Of a stretch of 34,150 nt of DNA, positions 1 to 7,586 are shown one piece after another. This DNA comes from Westiellopsis prolifica IICB1 (GTDB taxonomy: Bacteria; Cyanobacteriota; Cyanobacteriia; Cyanobacteriales; Nostocaceae): positions 733,519 through 767,668 of the forward strand of contig NZ_NAPS01000001.1 in NCBI RefSeq assembly GCF_004323185.1, in the 5' to 3' direction. The notes below the pieces were generated by a model, which did no database searches, was not told the origin of the DNA, and worked only from the letters and a program-made list of their open reading frames with translations. Every line of letters starts with the position of its first letter. Position 1 is the first letter of the stretch. A program made the translations under genes and the position numbers.

Positions 1-101
1 CGCTGTTGGCTGATGTAAATGTCTAATGACTTAAATAAAGAAATTACCATACTTCGCCAGCAGGCTTTTTTGAGGAAAAGCGCTCATTTTCCTTCTATTT
101 C

Positions 102-386
102 TCAATAAACCTCATCATGAGTGCCAAGATCGATTAGCACAATCATATCTTCATCCTCATCAGAATTTGGCTGAAATGTGTAGATAATACGGCAATCATA
201 CTCGACCCAACAAGCCCACAAACCTTCTAAATCACCTTTTAACTTATGTGATTTCAAAGTAGGTGTAAATGGATCAGCTACAAGTAACTCCAAAACCTCA
301 AAAATTTTTTCTTCTAAGCGAGGATTTTTCTTAACAACTCGTTTAAAAGCACGCTTAAAACTGCTATCCCAAACCAGAACTCTCAT
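102..386 (-). CDS. RelE/YafQ-type mRNA interferase toxin
   Basis: This 94-residue basic protein has the size and layout of the RelE/ParE superfamily: an N-terminal beta strand (MRVLVWDSSFKRAFKR), two lysine/arginine-rich helices, then LKGDLEGLWACWVEYDCRIIY and a C-terminal IDLGTHDEVY. The THDEVY ending is typical of YafQ/RelE-like toxins, which cleave mRNA on the ribosome and are neutralised by the upstream antitoxin. Its ATG overlaps the antitoxin stop by four bases (ATGA read on the minus strand, 383-386), so the two are translationally coupled in the usual antitoxin-first order. The family is clear; the exact subfamily and whether the toxin is active are inferred. Confidence 0.85.
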   Translation of the reverse strand: MRVLVWDSSFKRAFKRVVKKNPRLEEKIFEVLELLVADPFTPTLKSHKLKGDLEGLWACWVEYDCRIIYTFQPNSDEDEDMIVLIDLGTHDEVY

Positions 387-604
387 TCTTCACTTAACAA
401 ATCAGCCCGCAGATCCTCAAGAGTACCATGCTTGGCTGTACCTGTTTTAATTGCTTTCAGCGTTTGTGCAGCATTTGTTGCAATTTCTTGACGCCGTTGT
501 TCAATCCGTCTTTTAGAAATTAGTTCAAATAATAAATCTTGCTCTTCAGTCGAAAGAGCCTCTACATATTCAATGACTGTCTGAAAAGATACAGATTTGA
601 TCAT
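383..604 (-). CDS. Antitoxin partner of the RelE/YafQ-like toxin
   Basis: From the methionine at 602-604 this is a 73-residue acidic and helical protein (MIKSVSFQTVIEYVEAL at the N-terminus, DLRADLLSEE at the C-terminus). It resembles small cyanobacterial antitoxins with a VEALSxEEQxLLFxLIxKRRIEQRR core followed by a GTAKxGTxEDL tail. The frame stays open upstream: a methionine at 644-646 gives 87 residues with a weak GAGA-type ribosome site, and one at 695-697 would start inside a MITE. Family members usually begin just before the VEAL helix, so 604 is preferred. The stop overlaps the toxin start (TGA/ATG). Autorepression by the complex is expected from the family, but no operator was identified. 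Confidence 0.75.
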   Translation of the reverse strand: MIKSVSFQTVIEYVEALSTEEQDLLFELISKRRIEQRRQEIATNAAQTLKAIKTGTAKHGTLEDLRADLLSEE

Positions 605-684
605 CGACAGTGTTGATAAATGATTGAAAATTTGAGACTTTTTCATCTTATACCAATTCTCTAGTGAAAAATAGGACGGAATGC

Positions 685-818
685 CCTGCCGTCCCAATAC
701 GGTTCGGATAAGACAAATCGATTGGCATTTAAATCCTGTAGAGACGCGATATATCGCGTCTCTACATATCCAAAATTATGACGAAAAATTCTTAACCGAA
801 CCGTATTGCCTGCCGTCC
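685..818. mobile_element. MITE with 10-bp target site duplication
   Basis: A 114-bp non-coding element lies at 695-808. Its ends are inverted repeats (CAATACGGTTCGGATAAG at the left; CTTAACCGAACCGTATTG at the right). The core is a perfect 28-bp palindrome at 738-765 (arms GTAGAGACGCGATA). It is flanked exactly by the direct repeat CCTGCCGTCC (685-694 and 809-818), read as a target site duplication. A second intact member is at 31761-31885. It sits between the 3' end of the STAND gene and the start of the toxin-antitoxin operon, where it may affect that promoter. No transposase is encoded, so mobilisation in trans is inferred. Confidence 0.88.
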
Positions 819-877
819 TGAAACCGAAGAGTCTCCCAAGCGGTAACTGGATCGTCTTGAAAGACTATACTCACTCG

Positions 878-3274
878 TCACGGAACTGTGGGTAATTGAC
901 TTGGTGTCACTGTGACTTCTGGAGTAGAAGGTATATTTAATGATGTTGGTTTTCGGGTAGATGGAGGGGTAAAAATAGGTGTTGATGTCGTCTCCGGAGA
1001 TGGTGGTTCAAAAGTCGGTATTGGAGAAGTTTTGGGAGATGGGAAGCTAAATCTAGAACTTGGCGCTGGTGTAAAATTTATGTTTGGTTCAGTTTCTAAT
1101 GATGGTGTTGATTCTGGAATAGCAGTGGGTGTGGGTGAAGATTTTGGTACTGATGTAGATCTACGTTTGCTTGACTGCTGAGGTTTGTCGAATTCTGGTT
1201 CTGGAAATGTCGGTGTCAGCGCAGGATCTATTCTGGGCTTACTTTCGTTCAAAGGTGAGAGTGTGGGAATTGCTAAAGGTGTGGGTTTAGCAATAGGCGA
1301 TGGTGTGAATGTGACTTTGGATTTAGGCTGGACTAATGGTTCAGGTGTTGCTTGAGGTAATTTAATCTCAGGTTGATTAGGTGAAGATGTTAACTGACTT
1401 GAATATAACCAAGCGAAAAATCCACCGGAAGCCAAAATTCCGGTAGCAATAACCGCTTTTGGTGAGAGTAAAAAGTTTTGTTGCAAAGGCTGATATGAAG
1501 GTGCAGCTTGTCTTTCTACTATGTTCATCCGAGTTAGTGGTGACACTGAGGAAGACGATAAAGGGTAGACGTTTTTTTCTTGAATACTGTCAGCAACTAG
1601 ATTTTTATTAACAGGCTGCTCTTCGTTTTTTATCGAGTCAACTTTTGATTGTTGAACAGATTGAGGAATTTGTTTTGTGCTTTGATTTTTAGAGTTGGGT
1701 CTATTCTCAATTTTTGGCTGAATGGAAGATTCAGCACTACCATTCTGTAGATGTTGCGACTGGGAAACTGATAAAGATGAGGGAAGTAAATTAAAATTTT
1801 GGCGGGTGAGTGCTAATCCTGTGAAATCACTCAAAGATTCTCGTAATTCTAAGGCTCTGGTAAAGTATCTAAATGCAATGGTGTTTTCTTCTAAACATAA
1901 GGCGCGAGTACCAAGTTGGTGTAAAACCCAAGCTTCAGAAGCTTTGTCTCGTTCGGCTTGAGATGCTTGCAGTCCACGTTGTAGTACATGTTCCCACAAA
2001 CCCCATCGCTTATTTAAAGCTAGCAAACCTTCTACTGCTTTTGCTAAGTGTAAGACAACTTGCCAACGGCTAGCTCTAACTGACACTTCTAGGATTTGAA
2101 CGATCGCATCAATTTTTGTGACTAAAGTTTGTGGTTGTTGGTGATACAACTGTGTCCAATCGATAAAGTAAGCGATCGCGTTTTCTAAGGGTGTTCCTAA
2201 CTTCCACGCTGGTGGTAATATTTCTCTGATTGTCTTGTTGCTGATGCGATACCGAAAATCTTCCAGTTTAATCAGATCACGCTGTTGCAAATTTTCTATA
2301 ATTTCAGAAGCGTCTGGTTGTTTTGTAATCGCTGCGATTTCTTCCTCTGATAACCCCACTTCACCCATGACTGCGAAAATTTCCAAAACATCTCGGTGGG
2401 GGTGTGGTAACAATTCGATAATTTGTTGAATGAGATAGATGCTAGCTTGAGAATTTGGTAATTGACTCACAATTTCAGCCAGCGATCGCTTTTCTGTTAA
2501 TCCGTAGGCGATCGCTAATTGCAAATGCATTGGGTTTCCCTTGAGGATAATACACAGGGATCTCGCAGCAGGTAATTCCTCAACGGTTAGAGAACGCCCC
2601 ATTTTTGTTTCAACAAAAATTAAGGCATCCTGAATAGATAGTCCAGAAAGTTCAGTAGAATATGCTTGTTGGCGCAGACGTTGTTTTGCTGAAGCTACTA
2701 GAAAAGTGCAGTTGCTAACACTGTTTCTTAATTGTCGCACTTCATCTTGAATCAGTTGAGCGCCGTCATCTAGTATGACTAGTGCGTGTTTATCCTGAAT
2801 TTGTTGCCGGATTTGTTCATCTGTGGGTTTATAAGGGATATCACTTTCATAGAAAGCTTCCCAAATTGATTGCAGTAAATCACTGACATAGGGATGACGA
2901 GCAGATAGATTAATGACACCATCGCTAAACACACAATCAGCTTCTAGTTCTGATGCTAAATAACGCAATAAAAAACTTTTGCCAAAACCCGGCGGACTAT
3001 AAAATTCTACAGCTTGTCCAGATTTTAAAGCTGCGATCGCCTCATTAATTGGTTTTTCACGCTCTAGAAGTTTCTCGCCCGGAGGCTGAAGTTTCAACTT
3101 TGGTGTAGAAAGTTCTCGCAAAGTCGGTTGTTCTTGTGTGATTCCTGATTCTGCGATCGCACCTTGGCTAGAACCGATTTTGAGTGTGTAATGACCAACA
3201 ACCAATGTATGATTGGTATCTGTCCGTATATTGGCTGTTAAATTGCTGTGCGGCATAGATTTTTCTTCAATCAT
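878..3274 (-). CDS. STAND/NB-ARC-like ATPase with membrane anchor and Pro/Ser/Thr-rich tail
   Basis: 798 residues. The N-terminal NTPase module has a Walker A loop (SPPGFGKS, about residues 93-100), a Walker B strand (HALVILDD, about 163-170), and a GxP-type sensor (LKGNPMHLQLA, about 244-254), followed by a winged-helix-like region and helical, possibly TPR-like repeats up to about residue 490. Residues about 605-627 (SPKAVIATGILASGGFFAWLYS) form one predicted membrane helix. The last 170 residues are low-complexity Pro/Ser/Thr. STAND ATPases are signal-transducing switches, but the ligand and effector here are unknown, and no recognisable effector domain is seen at either end. A second methionine at residue 7 (3254-3256) is an equally good start. 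The adjacent toxin-antitoxin pair is separated from it by a MITE, so no functional link is claimed. Confidence 0.75.
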   Translation of the reverse strand: MIEEKSMPHSNLTANIRTDTNHTLVVGHYTLKIGSSQGAIAESGITQEQPTLRELSTPKLKLQPPGEKLLEREKPINEAIAALKSGQAVEFYSPPGFGKSFLLRYLASELEADCVFSDGVINLSARHPYVSDLLQSIWEAFYESDIPYKPTDEQIRQQIQDKHALVILDDGAQLIQDEVRQLRNSVSNCTFLVASAKQRLRQQAYSTELSGLSIQDALIFVETKMGRSLTVEELPAARSLCIILKGNPMHLQLAIAYGLTEKRSLAEIVSQLPNSQASIYLIQQIIELLPHPHRDVLEIFAVMGEVGLSEEEIAAITKQPDASEIIENLQQRDLIKLEDFRYRISNKTIREILPPAWKLGTPLENAIAYFIDWTQLYHQQPQTLVTKIDAIVQILEVSVRASRWQVVLHLAKAVEGLLALNKRWGLWEHVLQRGLQASQAERDKASEAWVLHQLGTRALCLEENTIAFRYFTRALELRESLSDFTGLALTRQNFNLLPSSLSVSQSQHLQNGSAESSIQPKIENRPNSKNQSTKQIPQSVQQSKVDSIKNEEQPVNKNLVADSIQEKNVYPLSSSSVSPLTRMNIVERQAAPSYQPLQQNFLLSPKAVIATGILASGGFFAWLYSSQLTSSPNQPEIKLPQATPEPLVQPKSKVTFTPSPIAKPTPLAIPTLSPLNESKPRIDPALTPTFPEPEFDKPQQSSKRRSTSVPKSSPTPTAIPESTPSLETEPNINFTPAPSSRFSFPSPKTSPIPTFEPPSPETTSTPIFTPPSTRKPTSLNIPSTPEVTVTPSQLPTVP

Positions 3275-3438
3275 TAAATCGATTTTTACTCTTTTTACCG
3301 CGATCTTGCTACTTACGTAGATATATATATTACATTATCTGAGTTTATGCAAACAAGTTTATCAGTTTTTATACTTAAACAAGATTAACCTAAGTAATAA
3401 AAACTACTTAAATATGTGATTCAAAGACAAGGGGGACT

Positions 3439-3516
3439 TATCAGTTATCAGTTATCAGTTATCAGTTATCAAATTAAACTCCTCACTGTTAACTGTTAAC
3501 TGTTAACTGTTAACTG
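3439..3516. repeat. STRR heptamer arrays (TTATCAG, then TGTTAAC)
   Basis: Two adjacent 7-bp tandem arrays: about four to five TTATCAG units (3439-3470) and about four TGTTAAC units (3486-3516). They lie between the 5' end of the STAND gene and the 3' end of the amidase gene. Such STRRs are characteristic of heterocystous cyanobacteria and have no known fixed function. The rest of this gap is AT-rich with no gene seen. Confidence 0.9.
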
Positions 3517-3538
3517 ATTCATGCCCAATCCCCAAAAT

Positions 3539-4939
3539 TCAAAAAGCAGCAAATTCAGGACGATGCTCAATCCAAGGTTTTGCAGTTTCGATTTGAGCGG
3601 CTAAACTAATAAGAGTGGCTTCAGCTGCGGGTTTACCAACTAGCTGCACACTCATCGGTAAGCCATTGGCGTCAAAACCAACGGGAAGTGCGATCGCAGG
3701 TAAGCCAGTTGCATTGGCTGGCGGACAAGGAGCAACCCAATTTACAATGTTTTGAAATGTTTCTTCCGGGCTGAGGTGCGCCCATTCTCCTACACGAATA
3801 GGTGAATGTAAATATACTGGCAAAAGTAGTATATCTACGGTGTCAAAGAAAGCGACTATTTGCCGTGATACTATCTGCATTTGATATACTGCTTGCAGGT
3901 ACTCACCAGCAGAACCACTACGTGCTAGTAACCAACGATTCATCGGTTGCAAGGCTTCCGGAGGAAAACCCGAAGCGGCTACACCTGTTTGCCATACGAT
4001 CTGAAATGGTTCTAGTAAACCGCTAAAGTCTGGGCTTTTTTCTTCAACTGTGTGACCGAGTTCTGCTAATAATTTCACTGTTTGCAGAACGCCTTGCTGA
4101 CAATTGGCGTCGGCTGTGCCAATGGGTGAAATCGCTGTAGCATAGGCAACACGTAGCTTGCCAATTCTTTCTTTACTAGCAACGAGAAAAGATGGTTCAG
4201 GATCGCTTAACCAATAGGGGTCGCCTGTGACATAGCCAGACATCACATCTAAAAGAGCTGCTGCATCAGCAACAGTCCGAGCAATTGGGCCGTTAGTAGC
4301 AATTCCACTGAGGCGATCGCCTACAGGTGCATGGGTGACTCTTCCTCTGGCTGGCTTGATTCCCACTAATCCACAACAAGCCACAGGGCCACGAATCGAA
4401 CCACCACCATCAGAACCTTGAGCGATCGCACATAACCCAGCTGCAACCGCTGCGGCTGCACCACCACTAGAACCACCGGAGGTGTATTCTAAATTCCAAG
4501 GATTTCTGGCTGGCGGAAAACCCGTAGGTTCTGTGTAAGGGAAAGAACCTAATTCTGAAGTTGCAGTTTTACCAAGAATAATAAATCCAGCTTGCTTAAT
4601 TCGCGTGACTACACCATCATCAAAATCAGGAATGTTGTTGAGTAACGCCGGATTACCAAAGTTACAAGGAACGCCAGCCACAGGGTTGAGGTCTTTGATT
4701 GAAATTGGCACACCAAAAAATGGTGGTAATTCGTTGCTATTTACTAACATTTCTGTTTTAGCTTTCGCATCAGCGATCGCTTGTTCTGCTGTCACTGCAA
4801 AATAACTTCCCAGTTGGGGATTCAGGCGTTGAATCCGTTCTAGATATATCTGCACCAACTCTAATGGCGACACTTCCCGATGTCGGATTAACCGTGCTTG
4901 TTCTAGGGCTGGGGTAAAGGCTAAGTCTATTGAGTTCAT
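3539..4939 (-). CDS. Amidase signature family hydrolase
   Basis: A 466-residue enzyme with the full amidase signature: catalytic lysine in PISIKDLN (K82), cis-serine in SGGSSGGAAAAVAAG (about S157) and nucleophilic serine in GSDGGGSIRGP (about S181). The family hydrolyses amide bonds through a Ser-cisSer-Lys triad. The protein resembles GatA in its core, but it stands alone without gatB or gatC, so it is more likely a stand-alone amidase of unknown substrate. The usual GSDTGGSIR has a glycine for the threonine, a minor change. The start at 4939 gives a normal family N-terminus (MNSIDLAFTPALEQARLIR). It is a single-gene unit with repeats on both sides. Confidence 0.88.
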   Translation of the reverse strand: MNSIDLAFTPALEQARLIRHREVSPLELVQIYLERIQRLNPQLGSYFAVTAEQAIADAKAKTEMLVNSNELPPFFGVPISIKDLNPVAGVPCNFGNPALLNNIPDFDDGVVTRIKQAGFIILGKTATSELGSFPYTEPTGFPPARNPWNLEYTSGGSSGGAAAAVAAGLCAIAQGSDGGGSIRGPVACCGLVGIKPARGRVTHAPVGDRLSGIATNGPIARTVADAAALLDVMSGYVTGDPYWLSDPEPSFLVASKERIGKLRVAYATAISPIGTADANCQQGVLQTVKLLAELGHTVEEKSPDFSGLLEPFQIVWQTGVAASGFPPEALQPMNRWLLARSGSAGEYLQAVYQMQIVSRQIVAFFDTVDILLLPVYLHSPIRVGEWAHLSPEETFQNIVNWVAPCPPANATGLPAIALPVGFDANGLPMSVQLVGKPAAEATLISLAAQIETAKPWIEHRPEFAAF

Positions 4940-5125
4940 TTGAAACTAGGGACTAGGGTTAAAGATGACGTACAAAGGTATCTTATGCATCCTGATGTAT
5001 GGATTTCATGACAACTACATCAAAAATACGTATGTCATGTTTTTGAAATAAGTTTTTAGCTTATAGCACAAATTTATTTAGAGCGTAAAAAGTAAGTCCT
5101 GTAAGTTAGTGCGATCGCTCTTATG

Positions 5126-5265
5126 TTGGGAGCATCCCAAATGTTCAAAAAAACCCCTGCGATTGAAATCGCTGTTTGATGTTATGAAGTCGTCTTCAGA
5201 CGACTTGTGCTAATAGCAAAGGGTTTAAACCCTTTGCGGTATTTTGAAAAAATTGGGATGCTCCC
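5126..5265. mobile_element. Palindrome-rich MITE-like element
   Basis: Perfect 13-bp terminal inverted repeats, GGGAGCATCCCAA (5128-5140) and TTGGGATGCTCCC (5253-5265), enclose three internal palindromes: GCGATTGAAATCGC (5159-5172), a 9-bp stem AAGTCGTCT/AGACGACTT (5187-5206) and a perfect 22-bp palindrome centred on GGGTTTAAACCC (5216-5237). No coding potential and no clear target duplication were seen. The rest of the 4940-5377 gap is AT-rich with one HIP1 site and holds no other gene I can support. It could also be transcribed as a structured RNA. Confidence 0.7.
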
Positions 5266-5377
5266 CTCATCTTGCTAATTGGGAATACCACCAGTAAATA
5301 TGCCTACAGGATGATCTAGTCATAAGCATGACTCGGTAATCTTTTCTTGTAGATTAAAAAGCTTTACTTAAACGTAT

Positions 5378-5953
5378 ATGAAGAGCAGATATAGTCTGTA
5401 TACTCAGTATGCGGTCAAAAATTTTTCGATTCTTGTAATTATAGGTCTTGTATCTGTAGCAGGATGTGTTTCACAAAAGACTCAAGCCACTGACAGTGTG
5501 GAACAAAATTCTCAAATTGTCGGTTGGGTAGAAAAAGGTAAGATTCCTGGTGTCGATAAAGAAGTGAAAGTTAAACTTGATACAGGCGCAACAACCACTT
5601 CAATTAATGCGGAAATTTTAGAACAGCCAGAAAAAACTTCAGAATCTGGCGGAATGATCAAATTCCGATTTCAAGATGGAGAAGGAACCGAAGCCGTTTT
5701 TGAGCGCCCTATTGTGCGGTGGGTTAGCATCAAGAGTCGCGAAGGTAAAAATTTACGACGTCCGGTGGTACGAATGAAACTTTGTGTTGCAGGTAAGTGG
5801 GTTGAGGAAGAAGTAAATCTAGCGGATCGAGAAGATTTTAATTACCCAATTTTAATCGGACGCAATATGCTTAAGCAAGGCAAACTTATTGTAGATTCGT
5901 CTCAAACTTTTACCAAAGAACCAACTTGTTCAGCACAGGAGGCGCAGCAGTGA
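5378..5953 (+). CDS. Retropepsin-like (putative Zn-dependent) protease lipoprotein
   Basis: 191 residues. A hydrophobic signal segment ends in the lipobox VAGC (Cys about 30), so the protein is probably a lipoprotein on the periplasmic side of the membrane. The mature domain carries KLDTGATTTSINAE (Asp about 68), the DTGA motif of pepsin/retropepsin-like aspartic peptidases, and a later ILIGRNML strand typical of the second half of that fold. The family is annotated as putative ATP-dependent zinc protease (RimB-like), a name that does not fit the visible aspartate motif well. Its stop overlaps the next start by four bases. In other bacteria this family travels with the next two genes, so a shared peptide or glutamate-ligation pathway is inferred. 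Confidence 0.8.
   Translation: MKSRYSLYTQYAVKNFSILVIIGLVSVAGCVSQKTQATDSVEQNSQIVGWVEKGKIPGVDKEVKVKLDTGATTTSINAEILEQPEKTSESGGMIKFRFQDGEGTEAVFERPIVRWVSIKSREGKNLRRPVVRMKLCVAGKWVEEEVNLADREDFNYPILIGRNMLKQGKLIVDSSQTFTKEPTCSAQEAQQ
5937..5942 (+). promoter_or_regulatory. Shine-Dalgarno that fixes the GTG start at 5950
   Basis: A perfect AGGAGG lies seven bases before GTG at 5950-5952, and that GTG overlaps the preceding TGA (GTGA). This arrangement favours GTG over the upstream in-frame ATG at 5926, which has no comparable site and would overlap the previous gene by 28 bases. Confidence 0.85.
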
Positions 5954-7578
5954 ATCGCACCTTTCATGCTGTGTTGCTGGCGTTGTTTTTAGCAGCGATT
6001 GGACTAGTCATTTTTTTTCATAAGCTGGCTTCTTCGGAAGTACCATTGTTGCCTAACCAAGCTTATAGAAGTTGGTACGTTGAGGCAAAACTTTCATTAG
6101 CTTCCGAGCAACCACTACTAGAATCAAACGAGGAATTACCAACTAGTATAGAGTTTCATCTTCCCCAAGCCTCTGAGCGCTACGAGATTGTGAGTGAAGA
6201 TTTCGTTCATAGGGGATTTGATCGCCAAATCAAAACATTTCCAAATTCTGCAAACCGAATCGCTGTTTTTAGTAAGAAAGATGATACCGACAGCGAATAT
6301 TTATTTTACCGAGCAATTATTCGTAGGAAAGCTAACGTTAAACCTGGAAGTGAGGAAATTCCTATTTCTGGTAGAAGATTGGTTGATCGGCAACTGATCA
6401 AGTTTGGCGAAAATACTGAAAGAGTCCAAGATAATCTTACGGAGAATCTGCCAACTACGGAAATTAACGCTCTCTTGAAAGAGGCAACAAAACAGTCAAG
6501 CGATCGCCTTTCTTTTGTCAAACAAGTTTATCAAATAGCTCTGCGTACAGATGACATTCGGGTAGATGCGATTAAGAGAAACCTGAGAAAAGAAGAATCT
6601 ACGCCAGAATTAGCAGCGTTTCTTCTTAATAGAGCAAACGTTCCAGCGCGAGTTGGTAATGGGATTTTGCTTAGGAGGAAAGAAGTATATTCAACTGATT
6701 TTATTCAATGGTTGGAAATTCAACAAGGCGATCGCTGGTTAGCCTTTGATCCGATTGATTTGAGTTTTAGAGAGCAATATCGCTATCTGACTTGGTGGTA
6801 TGGTTCAGATCGTGTTCTCCAAGCCGAAAGAGCCAGTAACGTTAATTTGGAAGTTGTTGTTCAACCCAATGTTGATCGTGGACTGACAAACGCAATTTTG
6901 CAGGGCGAAAGAGCATCAAATCCACTACTGGAATATTCTTTGCTCAGGCTACCCCTATCAACTCAGCGAGTCTTTCAGGTGCTTGTCCTAGTTCCGATTG
7001 GTGCATTAGTGATTTCGATTTTGCGCCAGATGGTAGGATTGCCAACTTTCGGTACATTCACACCTATATTAATCGGATTATCTTTTCGAGAGACAGGTTT
7101 GCTGGCTGGTGTGCCACTGTTTGTTTTCGTTGTGATTATAGGACTTGCAATCCGCGCCTACCTAAATCGATTACAACTTTTGATAGTGCCTAGACTAGCT
7201 GCCATTTTGACTGCAACTGTTTTAATCATGGGTGTTCTGGCAATTCTTCTGCAACGTCTGGAATTCAATTTAGGCTTGTCACTCTCATTATTTCCCATTG
7301 TCATTCTTGCTATGACAATTGAGCGAGCAGCGATGATGTGGGAAGAATCAGGCCCCAAAGAAACGATTATAGCCGGACTTGGTAGCGTGGTTGCAGCCAC
7401 CATTGGTTATTTCTCCATTATTAATCCCTACGTGCAGCATTTAGTATTTGCTTTTCCAGAACTATTACTGTTGGTACTGGGATTAAATATTCTAGTAGGA
7501 CGCTACAACGGGTACAAGCTAATTGAGTATTTCCGATTTTTATCACTCCAACAACGCTTAAAGCAAACGGAAGGATAA
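5950..7578 (+). CDS. Inactive transglutaminase-like protein fused to multiple membrane helices
   Basis: 542 residues from the GTG. A hydrophobic N-terminal helix (HAVLLALFLAAIGLVIFF) leads into an extracytoplasmic region. Next comes a transglutaminase-like segment (STPELAAFLLNRANVPARVGNG, about residues 210-230) in which the usual catalytic cysteine is not present. The C-terminal 200 residues form about seven hydrophobic helices (from VFQVLVLVPIGALVISIL to LLLLVLGLNILVG). This matches the known family described as inactive transglutaminase fused to seven transmembrane helices. It presumably presents or binds a peptide for the neighbouring protease and ATP-grasp ligase. The next gene begins eight bases after its stop, so the three genes form one operon. 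Confidence 0.85.
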   Translation: MNRTFHAVLLALFLAAIGLVIFFHKLASSEVPLLPNQAYRSWYVEAKLSLASEQPLLESNEELPTSIEFHLPQASERYEIVSEDFVHRGFDRQIKTFPNSANRIAVFSKKDDTDSEYLFYRAIIRRKANVKPGSEEIPISGRRLVDRQLIKFGENTERVQDNLTENLPTTEINALLKEATKQSSDRLSFVKQVYQIALRTDDIRVDAIKRNLRKEESTPELAAFLLNRANVPARVGNGILLRRKEVYSTDFIQWLEIQQGDRWLAFDPIDLSFREQYRYLTWWYGSDRVLQAERASNVNLEVVVQPNVDRGLTNAILQGERASNPLLEYSLLRLPLSTQRVFQVLVLVPIGALVISILRQMVGLPTFGTFTPILIGLSFRETGLLAGVPLFVFVVIIGLAIRAYLNRLQLLIVPRLAAILTATVLIMGVLAILLQRLEFNLGLSLSLFPIVILAMTIERAAMMWEESGPKETIIAGLGSVVAATIGYFSIINPYVQHLVFAFPELLLLVLGLNILVGRYNGYKLIEYFRFLSLQQRLKQTEG

Positions 7579-7586
7579 TTATAAAT

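Noticed and set aside
912-1181. Plus-strand glycine/valine-rich frame
   Set aside because: It is the mirror of the Pro/Ser/Thr-rich tail of the STAND gene; low complexity makes both strands open.
878-3274. Anti-phage defence island made of the STAND gene and the toxin-antitoxin pair
   Set aside because: The two are separated by a MITE, no effector or other defence gene is next to them, and the membrane helix with a Pro-rich tail is not typical of STAND defence proteins; co-location alone is not enough.
5926-5949. ATG start at 5926 for the transglutaminase/membrane protein
   Set aside because: The GTG at 5950 has a perfect AGGAGG seven bases upstream and a four-base stop/start overlap; the ATG has neither.
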